DNA from: JASLMY01 sp965226475
GTDB taxonomy: Bacteria > Pseudomonadota > Alphaproteobacteria > GCA-2731375
NCBI GenBank assembly: GCA_965226475.1
Contig: CBDDDJ010000005.1
Span: forward strand, 1,922,001-1,986,000
Direction of reading: 5' to 3'
DNA: 64,000 nt
The stretch's first letter is position 1. Each line of letters starts with the position of its first letter. A model generated the notes under the pieces. That model did not search any database, was not told the DNA's origin, and worked only from the letters and a program-made list of their open reading frames with translations. Of this stretch, positions 35,455 through 44,439 are shown piece after piece. The position numbers and the translations under genes were made by a program.

Positions 35455-37004
35455 CCGTCGGGACGACGCTGGCGCGGGCGGCCGCCCGCTGGCCGGAGAA
35501 GACCGCGCTGGTGTTCGAGGGCCGGCGCTGGTCGTACCGTCAGTGGAACCGCGAGGCCAATCGCGCCGCCAACGCCTTCGCCGCGCGCGGCATCGGCCCG
35601 GGGGACCGGGTCGCCTTCCTCACTTGGAACCTGCCCGAGCAGGTCAGCGCCTTCTACGGCCTGTTGAAACTGGGCGCGGTGCCGGTGCCGATCAACTACC
35701 GCCTGGCGGCGAACGAGGTGCGCTATATCGTCGAGGATTGCGGCGCCCGGCTGCTGGTGTTCGAGGAATCGCTCAGGGAGAGCGTTCAGGGGATCAAGGG
35801 CGCGTTGGCGGACGTCGAGGGTATCATCCTGATCGGCGACACGCCGGATGCCGGCGAGATCGCCTACGAGGATTTCATCGCGCCCGCGCGCGACGACGAG
35901 CCCTCGGGCGGCCCGGCGCCCGACGACACCGCCTTCATCATGTACACCTCCGGCACCACGGGCCGGCCCAAGGGCGTGGTCCGGAGCCACCGGGCCGAAC
36001 TCGCCGGAATGCGGATCATGCGCGAGGCCTGCAAATTCAGCCACGACGATCGGATCATCCACAACAAGCCGCTCTTCCACATCGCGCAATTGCACCTGCA
36101 GCTCCTGCCCTTCGTCGAGCTCGGCGCGACCAACGTCATGACCCGGGGCTTCGATGTCGACGAGACGCTGGCCCTCGTCGAGGCCGAGCGGCTGACCTGC
36201 CTGCATGGCGTGCCGACACAGCTGGTGGCGATGATGCGGGCGGACCTCTCGAAGTATAATCTTTCGAGCCTCGCCTGTGGCTTCTTCGGCGGCCAGACCC
36301 TGGCCGACGAGGTGACGGCCAAGTGCGTCGCGCTCTTCCCGGACCGCTTCCTCAACGTCTATGGCTCGACCGAGGCGTTGACCGTGACCGCCTGCGATTA
36401 CCTCCGCCACCCCGACAAGCTGGGGAGCGCCGGCCGCGCCGCGCCCGGGATGGAGGTCCGCATCCTGCGTTCGGGCGGCGAGAGAGCCCAGGTCGATAAT
36501 CTCGCGGCCCCGGGCGAGGTCGGCGAACTGATCGCCCGGGGCCCGAGCCTGATGACGGAATACTTCCGATTGCCGGAGCGAACCGAGGCGGCGCTCGCCG
36601 GCGGCTGGTACCACTCGGGCGATGCCGCCTTCGCCGACGAAGATGGCTTCGTCACGGTGCTCGGCCGGATGGACCACACCATCAAGACCGGCGGCGAGAA
36701 CGTGCACCCGAGCGAGGTCGAGAACCTGCTGTTCACCCACGCCGGCATCGCCGATGCCGCCGTCGTCGGCCTGCCGAGCACCACCTGGGGCCAGGCGGTC
36801 TGCGCCGCGATCGTCGCCAAGGACCCGGCGCTCGACGCCGAGACATTGGACCGCTTCTGCCGGAGGAGCCCCGACCTCGCCCGCTTCAAGCGGCCCCGGC
36901 ACTATTTCTTCCTCGACGAAATCCCCTCGAACTCCACCGGCAAGGTCGAGCGCGGTCGGCTGCGGGACCAGCTGGTGGGCGGGCTCGCCGGGCCGCTGCC
37001 CTGA
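35451..37004 (+). CDS. Class I adenylate-forming acyl-CoA synthetase
   Basis: A 517-aa AMP-dependent ligase. Core motifs are MYTSGTTGRPKGVVRSH (ATP loop), YGSTEA, GGWYHSGDAAFADEDGFVTVLGRMDHTIKTGGENVHPSEVE (hinge and Asp) and NSTGKVERGRLRD near the C-terminus with the catalytic Lys. It activates a carboxylic acid as its CoA thioester. Position right after the amidohydrolase suggests that the acid released by amide cleavage is its substrate; that is inference. Start ATG 35451 overlaps the previous stop. Confidence 0.93.
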   Translation: MTVGTTLARAAARWPEKTALVFEGRRWSYRQWNREANRAANAFAARGIGPGDRVAFLTWNLPEQVSAFYGLLKLGAVPVPINYRLAANEVRYIVEDCGARLLVFEESLRESVQGIKGALADVEGIILIGDTPDAGEIAYEDFIAPARDDEPSGGPAPDDTAFIMYTSGTTGRPKGVVRSHRAELAGMRIMREACKFSHDDRIIHNKPLFHIAQLHLQLLPFVELGATNVMTRGFDVDETLALVEAERLTCLHGVPTQLVAMMRADLSKYNLSSLACGFFGGQTLADEVTAKCVALFPDRFLNVYGSTEALTVTACDYLRHPDKLGSAGRAAPGMEVRILRSGGERAQVDNLAAPGEVGELIARGPSLMTEYFRLPERTEAALAGGWYHSGDAAFADEDGFVTVLGRMDHTIKTGGENVHPSEVENLLFTHAGIADAAVVGLPSTTWGQAVCAAIVAKDPALDAETLDRFCRRSPDLARFKRPRHYFFLDEIPSNSTGKVERGRLRDQLVGGLAGPLP

Positions 37005-37014
37005 GAGGAGCGCC

Positions 37015-38016
37015 ATGCGTCTCAGCTATGTCTCGCCCTTCAGCCGGGCGACGCACCGCCGCAACGCCGTCGCCTATGCGCGGCTTGCCGAGCGGCTGGG
37101 CTACGACGGCATCTGGATGCCGGAAGCCTTCGGCTCCGACGCCTTCACGTTGCTGGGCCTGATCGCCGGCCAGACCACGCGGATCAAACTCGCCACCGGC
37201 ATCGTCAACGTCTACTCCCGCTCGCCCGCCCTCCTGGCGCAGTCTTTCGCCACGCTCGATGAAATCTCCGAGGGCCGCGCCATCGTCGGCCTCGGCACCA
37301 GCGGCCCGATCGTGATCCAGAACTGGCATTCCATGCCGTTCGAGAAGCCGCTGACCCGCACGCGCGAGGCGGTGGAGATCCTGCGCCTGGCGCTCTCCGG
37401 CGAGCGGGTCGACTACGAGGGCGAGTGCTTCCGCCTGAAGGGATTCCGCCTGTTGATCCGCCCGGTCCAGGAGCGGATACCGATCTACCTCGCCACCTTG
37501 AGGCCGCGCGCGGTCCGCCAGACGGGCGCCATCGCCGACGGCTGGCTGCCGACGCATGTCTCGCTTCGCAACCTGGCGGCGCTGCGCGCGCCCCTGGAGG
37601 CGGGCGCCCGGGCCGCGAACCGGCCCGTGGCCGCCGTCGACATGGCGGCGATGACCTTGGCGGTCGCCAGCGAGGAGGGCGCGGGGGCCCGCGCGCTCTG
37701 CCGCGAGCACCTCGCCTATTACATCGGCGGCATGGGCGGGTTCTATCACGAGCTGCTGACCAGCTACGGCCACGGCGAGGTCGCCGACGCGGTGGTCGCC
37801 GCCTGGCGCCGGGGCGCGCGCGCGGCCGCCGCCGAGGCCATCCCGGACGCGGTGCTGGACGACCTCGTCATCGCCGGCACCGCCGCGGAATGCCTGGATG
37901 CTATCGAAGCCCGGCGGGACGCGGGTATCCGGCACATCGCGGTCTTCCCGCCGCACGGCGCCGAGCCGCATCAGGTCAGCCAAACGCTCGAAGCCCTGGC
38001 ACCGGCGATCGGATAA
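37015..38016 (+). CDS. LLM-class flavin-dependent oxidoreductase
   Basis: A 333-aa luciferase-like TIM-barrel protein: YARLAERLGYDGIWMPEAFGSDAFTLLGLIAGQT, ATGIVNVYSRSPALLAQSFATLDEIS, GRAIVGLGTSGP and FRLLIRPVQERIPIYLA. Such enzymes use F420H2 or FMNH2 for reductions or mono-oxygenation. The Shine-Dalgarno is GAGAGGAG, 5 bases upstream. It is third in the operon with the amidohydrolase and ligase and meets the MaoC gene head-on with a 6-base gap. Confidence 0.92.
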   Translation: MRLSYVSPFSRATHRRNAVAYARLAERLGYDGIWMPEAFGSDAFTLLGLIAGQTTRIKLATGIVNVYSRSPALLAQSFATLDEISEGRAIVGLGTSGPIVIQNWHSMPFEKPLTRTREAVEILRLALSGERVDYEGECFRLKGFRLLIRPVQERIPIYLATLRPRAVRQTGAIADGWLPTHVSLRNLAALRAPLEAGARAANRPVAAVDMAAMTLAVASEEGAGARALCREHLAYYIGGMGGFYHELLTSYGHGEVADAVVAAWRRGARAAAAEAIPDAVLDDLVIAGTAAECLDAIEARRDAGIRHIAVFPPHGAEPHQVSQTLEALAPAIG

Positions 38017-38022
38017 CTTGCA

Positions 38023-38427
38023 TCAGCCCGGCAGCCGGACCTCCGTCGTGGCCTCCGCGGTCGTCGCATCACCGTTCCGGAGGCGTTGCGACAGTATGAC
38101 GACCACGCCGTCGTCCTCGGCGCGCGTCTCGACCACCTCGCCCTCGGCAACCAGCGTGTCGCCGGCGAAGGCCATCGCCCGCATGCGAAAGTCGAGCTTG
38201 GCCACGAAGGCCCGGGGGCCGAGCCAGTCGATCGCCTGCTTGGCGAACAGCGCGCCATACATCTGGCCGTCGATCACCGGGCCCGGCAGCTTCATCTCCC
38301 GGGCGAAGCCGGCATCGTAGTGCAGGCGATGCCAGTCCCAGGTCGCGGCGCCGTACATCACCAGGTCGACGGCGGAGAAATGGCGTTCCAATGGCGGTGG
38401 CGCGTCGCCGGGGCGCGGCGGCGTCAT
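38023..38427 (-). CDS. MaoC-like hydratase/dehydratase
   Basis: A 134-aa hot-dog protein. The catalytic region YGAATWDWHRLHYDAGFAREMKLPGPVIDGQM carries the conserved Asp/His of MaoC hydratases, and FRMRAMAFAGDTLVAEGEV follows. It is the second half of a two-gene hydratase: the FAS1-like N-terminal partner ends in an ATGA overlap at 38424-38427. Together they would hydrate an enoyl-CoA. Confidence 0.9.
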   Translation of the reverse strand: MTPPRPGDAPPPLERHFSAVDLVMYGAATWDWHRLHYDAGFAREMKLPGPVIDGQMYGALFAKQAIDWLGPRAFVAKLDFRMRAMAFAGDTLVAEGEVVETRAEDDGVVVILSQRLRNGDATTAEATTEVRLPG

Positions 38428-38924
38428 GATCCGCCCTCCAGCGGCTGATAGACCAGGGTCTCCTTGTTGACCGCCAGCAACTTGCCGGCATCGTCATAGT
38501 GGCGCGCGACGGAGGTGACGAAGAGCTGCGTGCCGCCCCTGGACGAGCCGCGCTCGACGATATCCTCCAAGGTCCAGGTGACGGAGATCCTGTCGCTCGG
38601 CAGGACCGGGCGAAGGAACTCGTAGGCATTGCCGGCCCGGATCATCCGGCAGCCGTCCACCGGCAAATGCCAGTCGTGGCCGATGTAGCCGTGCTCGTCC
38701 GGTTCGCCGTCGGCATACTGGCAGGTCTCGACCACGAAGGTCGGCGGCGCCACCACCGAGGGATGGCCCGCCGCCCGGGCAAAATCATCGTCGCGGTAGA
38801 GCGGATTGTCGTCCTTGAGCGCCAGGGCGAAATAGCGGATCGCGGATCGGCCGACTTCCTCCCTGGCCGGATAGCGGACCTCGCGGCCGATCCACGCCTT
38901 CAACGCGTCCGTCAGCAGGGCCAC
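38424..38924 (-). CDS. FAS1-like (MaoC N-terminal) dehydratase domain protein
   Basis: A 166-aa hot-dog protein resembling the N-terminal domain of (3R)-hydroxyacyl dehydratases: AIRYFALALKDDNPLYRDDDFAR, VVAPPTFVVE and EFLRPVLPSDRISVTWTLEDIVERG. It is usually paired with a MaoC domain, here encoded by the overlapping downstream gene. The start is 8 bases after the triple-Rid gene stop, so all belong to one operon. Confidence 0.88.
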   Translation of the reverse strand: MALLTDALKAWIGREVRYPAREEVGRSAIRYFALALKDDNPLYRDDDFARAAGHPSVVAPPTFVVETCQYADGEPDEHGYIGHDWHLPVDGCRMIRAGNAYEFLRPVLPSDRISVTWTLEDIVERGSSRGGTQLFVTSVARHYDDAGKLLAVNKETLVYQPLEGGS

Positions 38925-38932
38925 GGGATTGC

Positions 38933-40114
38933 TCAGTCCAGGACCGCGAAGGGGTCGACCTCGATCATCATTTCTGGTCGCAGCAGGGCCTCGCAGATCA
39001 GGCCCGTCGAGGCCGGATAGGGCTCCTGGAGCAACTTGGCGCGCACCGCCGCCACGTCCCGGTAGCGTGGCAAGGCCGTCGGCGTCACGTATTCGATGGT
39101 CTTGGCCAGATGCTCGGGGCCGCCGCCGGCCGCCGCCACGACCTTCAGGATGTTCCCATAGGTGTATTCGGCCTGCGCCACCACGTCGCCATCGTGAAGC
39201 ACGCGTTCCGTCGCCGGGTCCAGCGCCGCCTGGCCCGAGAGGAACAGCAGCTTGCCGGCGCGAACGCCGGGGCTGTAGGTCAGCTTCTCGTAGCGGCTCC
39301 AGCCCGGATTGATCGCCACGGGCGTATCGCGGGTGGCGATGAAGTCGTACTGGATCAGGGCCTCGGGGTGCAGCAGGCGCGGCATCACGATGCCGGCAGC
39401 ACTGGGATAGACCGGCCCCAGGTGCTGCCCGCGGACCCTTCCGGTGTGGCGATAGGTCTCCAGCGCCGCCGGCGTCGGATAGTCGAGCGTCTTCACCACG
39501 CGGTTGAATCCGAGGCCCAGCGCCCTCAACATCCTGTCCGCCTTCTGGAAGATCGCCTCGGTCTGCGCCACCACGTCGCCCGCGCCGATGATGTTGCCGG
39601 CCGCGTCCACCGCCTCGACCGTCGGCAGGAACACCACGCCCGCGCTCTCGCGCGCCACCGGCGCCGAGCCGGTGAACCGGGTCGCCTCGCCCACCGGGCC
39701 CACCGTCGCCTCCAGCTCGATCAGCGCATCGGGCCGGAGCAGCGCCTTGACCGGCACGGTGTTGACCGCCGGACGGTGCGAACCGAAAACTTCCTGGCGC
39801 ACGCCCGTCGCCTCGGCATACCGCTCGATCGCGTCCGCGCGGACGTATTCGACAATCCGCGCCACGTCGCCATGGGTCTTGCCGGCGCTTTCCAGGATGG
39901 CGCCGATCTTGGCGTAGGCGGTGCGGGTCTGCTCCGCCATGCCGCCTCGGATCACCATCCGCCTGGAAGGGGGATCGAACTCGGAGGCCGTGTGACCCGA
40001 GACGTAGATCCCGTTGCCGGCGGCGAGCGCCAGCGAGAAGGAATAGCGGGAATAGTCGAACCAGGGGAAATGCTTCGGCTGAACGGCGCGCGCGGTCACG
40101 AGGCTGGCCTCCAC
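38933..40114 (-). CDS. Three fused Rid (YjgF/UK114) domains
   Basis: A 393-aa protein that divides into three Rid-type repeats, roughly residues 1-130, 131-260 and 261-393. Each has the SGH/SGQ or equivalent early strand, a Q..Q or QTEA..K helix and a terminal ALLRP/LLHP/ALLRP strand. The Arg that RidA uses to bind imine substrates is not present at the expected place in any repeat (HRPAVNTV, YPSAAGIV, YPASTGLI), so 2-aminoacrylate deamination is unlikely. Normal Rid proteins are about 130 residues and trimeric; this fusion could fold as a single-chain trimer. It is encoded between an acyl-CoA ligase and hydratases, suggesting a catabolic role. Confidence 0.8.
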   Translation of the reverse strand: MEASLVTARAVQPKHFPWFDYSRYSFSLALAAGNGIYVSGHTASEFDPPSRRMVIRGGMAEQTRTAYAKIGAILESAGKTHGDVARIVEYVRADAIERYAEATGVRQEVFGSHRPAVNTVPVKALLRPDALIELEATVGPVGEATRFTGSAPVARESAGVVFLPTVEAVDAAGNIIGAGDVVAQTEAIFQKADRMLRALGLGFNRVVKTLDYPTPAALETYRHTGRVRGQHLGPVYPSAAGIVMPRLLHPEALIQYDFIATRDTPVAINPGWSRYEKLTYSPGVRAGKLLFLSGQAALDPATERVLHDGDVVAQAEYTYGNILKVVAAAGGGPEHLAKTIEYVTPTALPRYRDVAAVRAKLLQEPYPASTGLICEALLRPEMMIEVDPFAVLD

Positions 40115-40163
40115 GGCTATCGATGGGCGGGCGCGAAACGGTATCGGTCCGCCTCGGGCGGCG

Positions 40164-41723
40164 TCAAGGCGCGGCGGTTCCTCCGTCGCGGAGCACCCGC
40201 TTCAGGATCTTGCCGGTGGCGTTCTTCGGCAGGGCGTCGATGAAGACGATGTCGCGCGGCACCTTGTAGGCGGAGAGGTCGCGCCGGCAGAACGCCGCGA
40301 TCTCCTCGGGGTCGGGCCGGGCGGCCTCGCGGGCCACGATATAGGCACGCAGCCGCTCGCCCCAGCGCGCGTCGGCGACCCCGATCACCGCGGCCTCGAC
40401 CACGTCGGGGTGGCGGTAGAGCACCTCTTCGATCTGGCGGGGATAGATGTTGATGCCGCCCGAGATCACCATGTCGCCCTTGCGGTCGACGATGTGGATG
40501 TAGCCTTCCTCGTCCTTGCACGCGAGGTCGCCGGCGCTGAACCAGCCGTCCCTGAGCGGCAGCGCCACCGCGTCTCCCGCCCGCCAGTAGCCGTTGCAGA
40601 TGAAGGGAGAGTTCGTATAGAGCTCGCCGATCTCGCCCGGCCCGACCTCGCGGCCCGTCTCGTCCAGCAGCCGAATCGCGCAGCTCGGAAAGGCGAGGCC
40701 GACGCTCCCCTCCTTCCTGAGCTGGTCGACGGGGCGGATGTTGCAGGCGATGCCGATCTCGGTCGAACCATAGGTTTCGTGCAGCAGGCCCTGGCCCCAC
40801 TGCTCGATGATCCGCCCCTTCATCGTCTGCGGCAGCGCCGCCGCGTTGCAGATCAGGCTCTTGAGCGCCACGTCCCGGTGGCTGGCGAGGAAGTCGGCCT
40901 CGAGCGCGAAGATCTGGTGCAGGTGGGTCGGCACCATGAAGACGCCCGTGAAATGGCCCTCGACCAGGCGGGAGACCACGTGGCGGGCATCGAACTCGGC
41001 CACCAGTTCGCTGGTCCCGCCGAAGAAGATCGGCGCCAGCGCGAAGGCGAGGCCGGCGCCATGGGCCAAGGGCGCGATGGCAAGGAAGGAATCGTCGGGG
41101 CCGAAGCAGCCGTATTCCACCGCCATGGCGTAGAACAGCAGCGCCCGCGCCCGGTGCGGCAGCATCACCCCTTTCGGCGCGCCCGTGGTGCCCGAGGTGA
41201 AGGGGATGGAGAAGACGTCCCATTCCCCCGCCAGCGGCGTGAAGGGCGTGCCGTCCGCCGCCGCCAGCAGGGCCTCGTACGCCTCGCCGAAGGCGATCAA
41301 GCGGGGTGGGCGTTCGAACGGCGCCGCCCGCGCCTCGGCCAGGCGGTCGGGGTGGACGAAGAGGACTTTGACCGCGGCATCGTCGGCGATCCGGCCCAGT
41401 TCGGCGGCGTTCAGCCGGTGCGACAGGGTCACGACCGGATGGCCCGCATCGGGGAGCGCCAGGGCGACCTCCATGTATTCCATGCAGTTGGGCGCATAGA
41501 CGCCGACGTGATCGCCGGGCTGGAGGTCGAGGGCACCGGTCGCGGCGTGGGCCAGCCGGTCGAGCCGGGCGATCAGCTCCGCGTAGCGCCGTTCGCTCCG
41601 GCCCTGGCGGAGCGCCACGCGGTTCGGATACTTCAGGCCCGAGGTCCTGACTCCGCTCGACACCGTCAGCGGTCGATAGGTGTCGGGCACGCTCAGGTTC
41701 AGGGATTTTAGGTCGCCGCTCAT
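40164..41723 (-). CDS. Class I adenylate-forming acyl-CoA synthetase
   Basis: A 519-aa AMP-binding ligase: SIPFTSGTTGAPKGVMLPH, HETYGSTEIGIACNI, GWFSAGDLACKDEEGYIHIVDRKGDMVISGGINIYPRQIEEVL and KNATGKILKRVLRDG. It is first in a four-gene minus-strand operon (ligase, triple-Rid, FAS1-like dehydratase, MaoC), which looks like a beta-oxidation-type route for an unusual acid. The substrate is unknown. Confidence 0.93.
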   Translation of the reverse strand: MSGDLKSLNLSVPDTYRPLTVSSGVRTSGLKYPNRVALRQGRSERRYAELIARLDRLAHAATGALDLQPGDHVGVYAPNCMEYMEVALALPDAGHPVVTLSHRLNAAELGRIADDAAVKVLFVHPDRLAEARAAPFERPPRLIAFGEAYEALLAAADGTPFTPLAGEWDVFSIPFTSGTTGAPKGVMLPHRARALLFYAMAVEYGCFGPDDSFLAIAPLAHGAGLAFALAPIFFGGTSELVAEFDARHVVSRLVEGHFTGVFMVPTHLHQIFALEADFLASHRDVALKSLICNAAALPQTMKGRIIEQWGQGLLHETYGSTEIGIACNIRPVDQLRKEGSVGLAFPSCAIRLLDETGREVGPGEIGELYTNSPFICNGYWRAGDAVALPLRDGWFSAGDLACKDEEGYIHIVDRKGDMVISGGINIYPRQIEEVLYRHPDVVEAAVIGVADARWGERLRAYIVAREAARPDPEEIAAFCRRDLSAYKVPRDIVFIDALPKNATGKILKRVLRDGGTAAP

Positions 41724-41822
41724 TTCGAAATTGCCGTGCTCGCTCGGGCTTCGGGACGGAGGATAGTCGAAGACGGGCGGGCGGGGCTACACTCGCCCGG
41801 CCAGCCGGGGGGAAAAAACGCG

Positions 41823-42053
41823 ATGAGCGCTGAGGAGTTGCACCGGCGCCTCCGGGCCCGCCTCGGCGACGAGGCGTTGCGGGCGGCGGGGGCGGAACAC
41901 CTCCAAATCGGCCGCCATTACCCTTGGGAACAACGCCTCCAGCCGGGGGTGCGGCGCCTGATGCGGGCCGTCAAACACCGCCTCGACCCCGATGGCCCGA
42001 TGGCGCCGGGCGTATTGTTCGATTCCAAAATGGCAAGTGGAGACGGCCCATGA
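41823..42053 (+). pseudogene. Short remnant of an FAD-linked oxidase, in-frame internal deletion
   Basis: A 76-codon frame. The first part (MSAEELHRRLRARLGDEALRAAG) looks like the start of FAD-linked oxidases. It then jumps to a C-terminal-like LQIGRHYPWEQRLQPGVRRLMRAVKHRLDPDGPMAPGVL. The FAD-binding and substrate domains (about 400 residues) are missing. The last codons overlap the acyl-CoA dehydrogenase start (ATGA), so it may still matter for translation of that gene. The family call rests on short segments. Confidence 0.55.
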
Positions 42054-43207
42054 ACTTCGATGCGCCCGAGGAACACGCGCCGTTGCGCGCCAGCGTCCGC
42101 CGATTTTTCGAGGCCGAGCTGCCGGAGACGAGGATCCGCGAGATGGATCGGGCTCGGCGGATTCCCCGAGAATTGTGGCGGCGAATGGCGGCATTGGGTT
42201 GGCTTGGGCTTGGCGTGCCGGAGGCTTATGGCGGCAGCGGCGGCGACGTCGGGACCGGCGTGGTGCTGTGCGAGGAACTCGCGCGCCGCTTCCCCTCCCT
42301 CGCGGTCGACTGGGTCCTGCTGTCGATGACCGCGCGCGCCTTCGTGGAGCACGGCACGGCGGAACAGAAGGCCGAATACCTGCCCCGGCTGGTCCAGGGC
42401 GAATTCCTGATGGCCTTCGCCATGACGGAGCCTTCGGGCGGCACCGACATTTTGGGCCTGACGACCCGGGCCGAGCTGGTCGGCGGGGAATGGCGCATCC
42501 GGGGCCAGAAGCTCTACACCTCGCTCGCCGACGACGCGGACGCCATCCTGGTGCTCTGCCGCACCGATGCCGCGCCCGCGGGCAAGCGGGCGCGCGGCCT
42601 CTCGCTGCTGGTGACGCCGCGCCGCCAGGAGGGCGTGACGGTGCGCCGGCTGGAGCTGATGGCGATGCGGGCGGCCTGCACCTGCGAGGTCTTCCTCGAC
42701 GAGGCGCGCGCGCCGGGCGATGGCGTGCTGGGCGAGCGGGGCCGGGGCTGGTACCACCTGCTCTCCTCGCTCGACGAGGAACGCACGCTGGCCGCCGCGA
42801 TCTATGTCGGCATCACCCAGGCGGCGCTCGACCTGACGGTGGACTTCGCCGGCGCGCGGACCGCCTACGGCCGGCCGATCGGGGCCTTCCAGGCGGTGCA
42901 GCACCCCCTGGCCGAGGTGGCGACGGAGCTGGAGCAGATCCGCCTGCTGACCGACAAGGCGGCCTGGCTGCAATCGAACGGGCGCGAATGCGCGGGCGAA
43001 GCCGCAATGGCCAAGCTGGCGGCGAGCGAGGTGGCGATCCGCGCCACCGACCGCTGCATGCGGATTTTGGCCGGTCACGGCCTGGTCGAGGAATCGCCGC
43101 TGGAGCGCCTGTTCCGCGACGCCCGCCTCGGCCCCTTCAGCCCGATCTCCAACGAGATGGTGAAAAACTTCCTCGGCGAACGCCTGGGCCTGCCGAGGAG
43201 TTATTGA
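42050..43207 (+). CDS. Acyl-CoA dehydrogenase
   Basis: A 385-aa flavoprotein with the full family layout: LGLGVPEAYGGSGGDVGTGVVLCEELAR, MAFAMTEPSGGTDILGLTTRA, WRIRGQKLYTSLADDAD, GRTAYGRPIGAFQAVQHPLAEVATELEQ-like helices (AGARTAYGRPIGAFQ) and a C-terminal GHGLVEESPLERLFRDARLGPFSPISNEM. It oxidises an acyl-CoA at the alpha-beta carbons. It lies next to the ligase/hydratase operon. The stop is followed at once by the expanded dispersed repeat. Confidence 0.93.
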   Translation: MNFDAPEEHAPLRASVRRFFEAELPETRIREMDRARRIPRELWRRMAALGWLGLGVPEAYGGSGGDVGTGVVLCEELARRFPSLAVDWVLLSMTARAFVEHGTAEQKAEYLPRLVQGEFLMAFAMTEPSGGTDILGLTTRAELVGGEWRIRGQKLYTSLADDADAILVLCRTDAAPAGKRARGLSLLVTPRRQEGVTVRRLELMAMRAACTCEVFLDEARAPGDGVLGERGRGWYHLLSSLDEERTLAAAIYVGITQAALDLTVDFAGARTAYGRPIGAFQAVQHPLAEVATELEQIRLLTDKAAWLQSNGRECAGEAAMAKLAASEVAIRATDRCMRILAGHGLVEESPLERLFRDARLGPFSPISNEMVKNFLGERLGLPRSY

Positions 43208-43211
43208 ATAA

Positions 43212-43537
43212 TATCTATCGGCGATGAGTCGGGCTCATCACCGATTGCATGGCGTTCAAGCGCCACGCGGGCCTTTCCTCGCATAAGCTCGGGCGCGCGG
43301 TCGCGCTTGCCAAATGGCGATGAGTCGGGCTCATCGCCGATTGCATGGCGTTCAAGCGCCACGCGGGCTTTTCCTCGCATAAGTTCGGGCGCGCGGTGGC
43401 GCTTGCCAAATGGCGATGAGGCGGGCTCATCGCCGATTGCATGGCGTTCAGGCGCCGCGCGGGCTTTTCCTCGCATAAGCTCGGGCGCGCGGTCGCGCTT
43501 GCCAAATGGCGATGAGGCGAGCTCATCGCCATTTGGT
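43212..43537. repeat. Dispersed palindromic repeat, copy B, expanded to three 96-bp tandem units
   Basis: Three near-identical 96-bp units start at 43220, 43316 and 43412 and are closed by GGCGATGAGGCGAGCTCATCGCC at 43508-43530. Each holds the palindrome GGCGATGAG...CTCATCGCC, the small palindrome GGCGTTCAAGCGCC and the GGGCGCGCGG core. The units differ by a few substitutions. There are no variable spacers, so it is not a CRISPR array. The edges and core match copies at 29235, 48194 and 48599. Confidence 0.85.
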
Positions 43538-43587
43538 AGTGTGCCGGCGAGCAGACGACGTGACTCGTACTTGAAACCCACTCACCG

Positions 43588-43626
43588 TCGTCATCGCGAG
43601 GGGCGGGGCCCCGTGGCGACCCAGGC
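43588..43626. repeat. GTCATCGCGAG-type repeat, half copy
   Basis: GTCATCGCGAGGGGCGGGGC followed by CCCGTGGCGACCCAGG matches the left arm of the element at 29422. The right arm is absent. As at 29 kb it follows the 140-bp repeat family, with a related spacer (GAGCAGA.GA.GTGACTC) between them. Confidence 0.55.
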
Positions 43627-43753
43627 TGTCTCGATGCCGCGCGATTTCGTCGACGCCGCGGGCCCGAGCCGGCGATATCCTCGCGCTCGCCGACCAGCCT
43701 GTTCCCGCTTCCGTCGGCCGCCACATGGCCGACCGCCCCGCTGGCCCGGAAAA

Positions 43754-43769
43754 TGTGACGGCGGTCACT
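43754..43769 (+). promoter_or_regulatory. CRP-like site upstream of the response regulator
   Basis: TGTGACGGCGGTCACT fits TGTGA-N6-TCAC(A) with one deviation in the last base. It lies 91 bases before the likely start of the receiver-domain gene (43861). Binding is inferred from the motif only. Confidence 0.4.
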
Positions 43770-43860
43770 GTTTGGCCCTTGGGGGCGCCGTAGAACCTGG
43801 GCATCGACGCCGGAGCGGCGGGTTCGGCGCTCTCGCGCGACGCACCTGGGGAGGATGGCG

Positions 43861-44439
43861 ATGCATACCGGGAATGTGCTGATCGTGGACGACGACGCGG
43901 ATATCCGCGAGATGATTTGCCTTTTCGTGCCGAGGCTGGGGCTGGAGCCGACTGCGGTGGCGTCCGGCGCCGCCTTTCGGGCGGCCTATGAACGCAAGAC
44001 GCCCGATGTCGTGGTGTTGGATATCGTCTTGCCGGGCGAGAACGGGATCGATCTGCTGCGCTGGCTCGCCGCCCGGGGCTGCCGGGCCCGGGTGGTGGTC
44101 ATCAGCGGCCTGGCCTCGATCCACGGCCCCGAGGCGCGGCGGGTCGCGGAAGAGGTGGGCATCGATATCGCGGTGCTGGAGAAGCCGTTCCACATGCGGG
44201 ATCTGGGGTCGGCGATCATGGCCGCGCCGAAGCGCCCGGAGCGCACGGACCGCCCTGGCGGCGGCGTGTGCCGCATCGAGGCCGCGCCGACCCGAACCGG
44301 CCGCGCGCCTGGCGGACGCCGGTCGCGCTCAGCCGAGGTGGGTCCCGAGAAAGCCGAGCGAGCGCGCGAGCGCCAGTTCGGCCGAGGCCTCGTGGTGGGG
44401 CGGTTGGCCGAAGCGGTTGAAACCATGATCGGCGCCTGA
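43861..44439 (+). CDS. Response regulator receiver protein with low-complexity tail
   Basis: A 192-aa protein. Residues 1-120 form a CheY-like receiver: VLIVDDDADIREM (acidic pocket), VVVLDIVLPGENG (phospho-Asp), VVVISGLAS and VLEKPF (Lys). The remaining 70 residues are Arg/Gly/Ala-rich and lie over the antisense dienelactone hydrolase remnant, so the original stop may have been lost and the tail may be read-through into foreign sequence. The start is 43861, since GGGGAGG at about 43848-43853 is too close to ATG 43855. No output domain is visible. Confidence 0.8.
   Translation: MHTGNVLIVDDDADIREMICLFVPRLGLEPTAVASGAAFRAAYERKTPDVVVLDIVLPGENGIDLLRWLAARGCRARVVVISGLASIHGPEARRVAEEVGIDIAVLEKPFHMRDLGSAIMAAPKRPERTDRPGGGVCRIEAAPTRTGRAPGGRRSRSAEVGPEKAERARERQFGRGLVVGRLAEAVETMIGA

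Noticed and set aside
43220..43530. Tandem 96-bp units as a CRISPR array
   Set aside because: Units are contiguous near-identical repeats with no variable spacers, and no cas genes are near.
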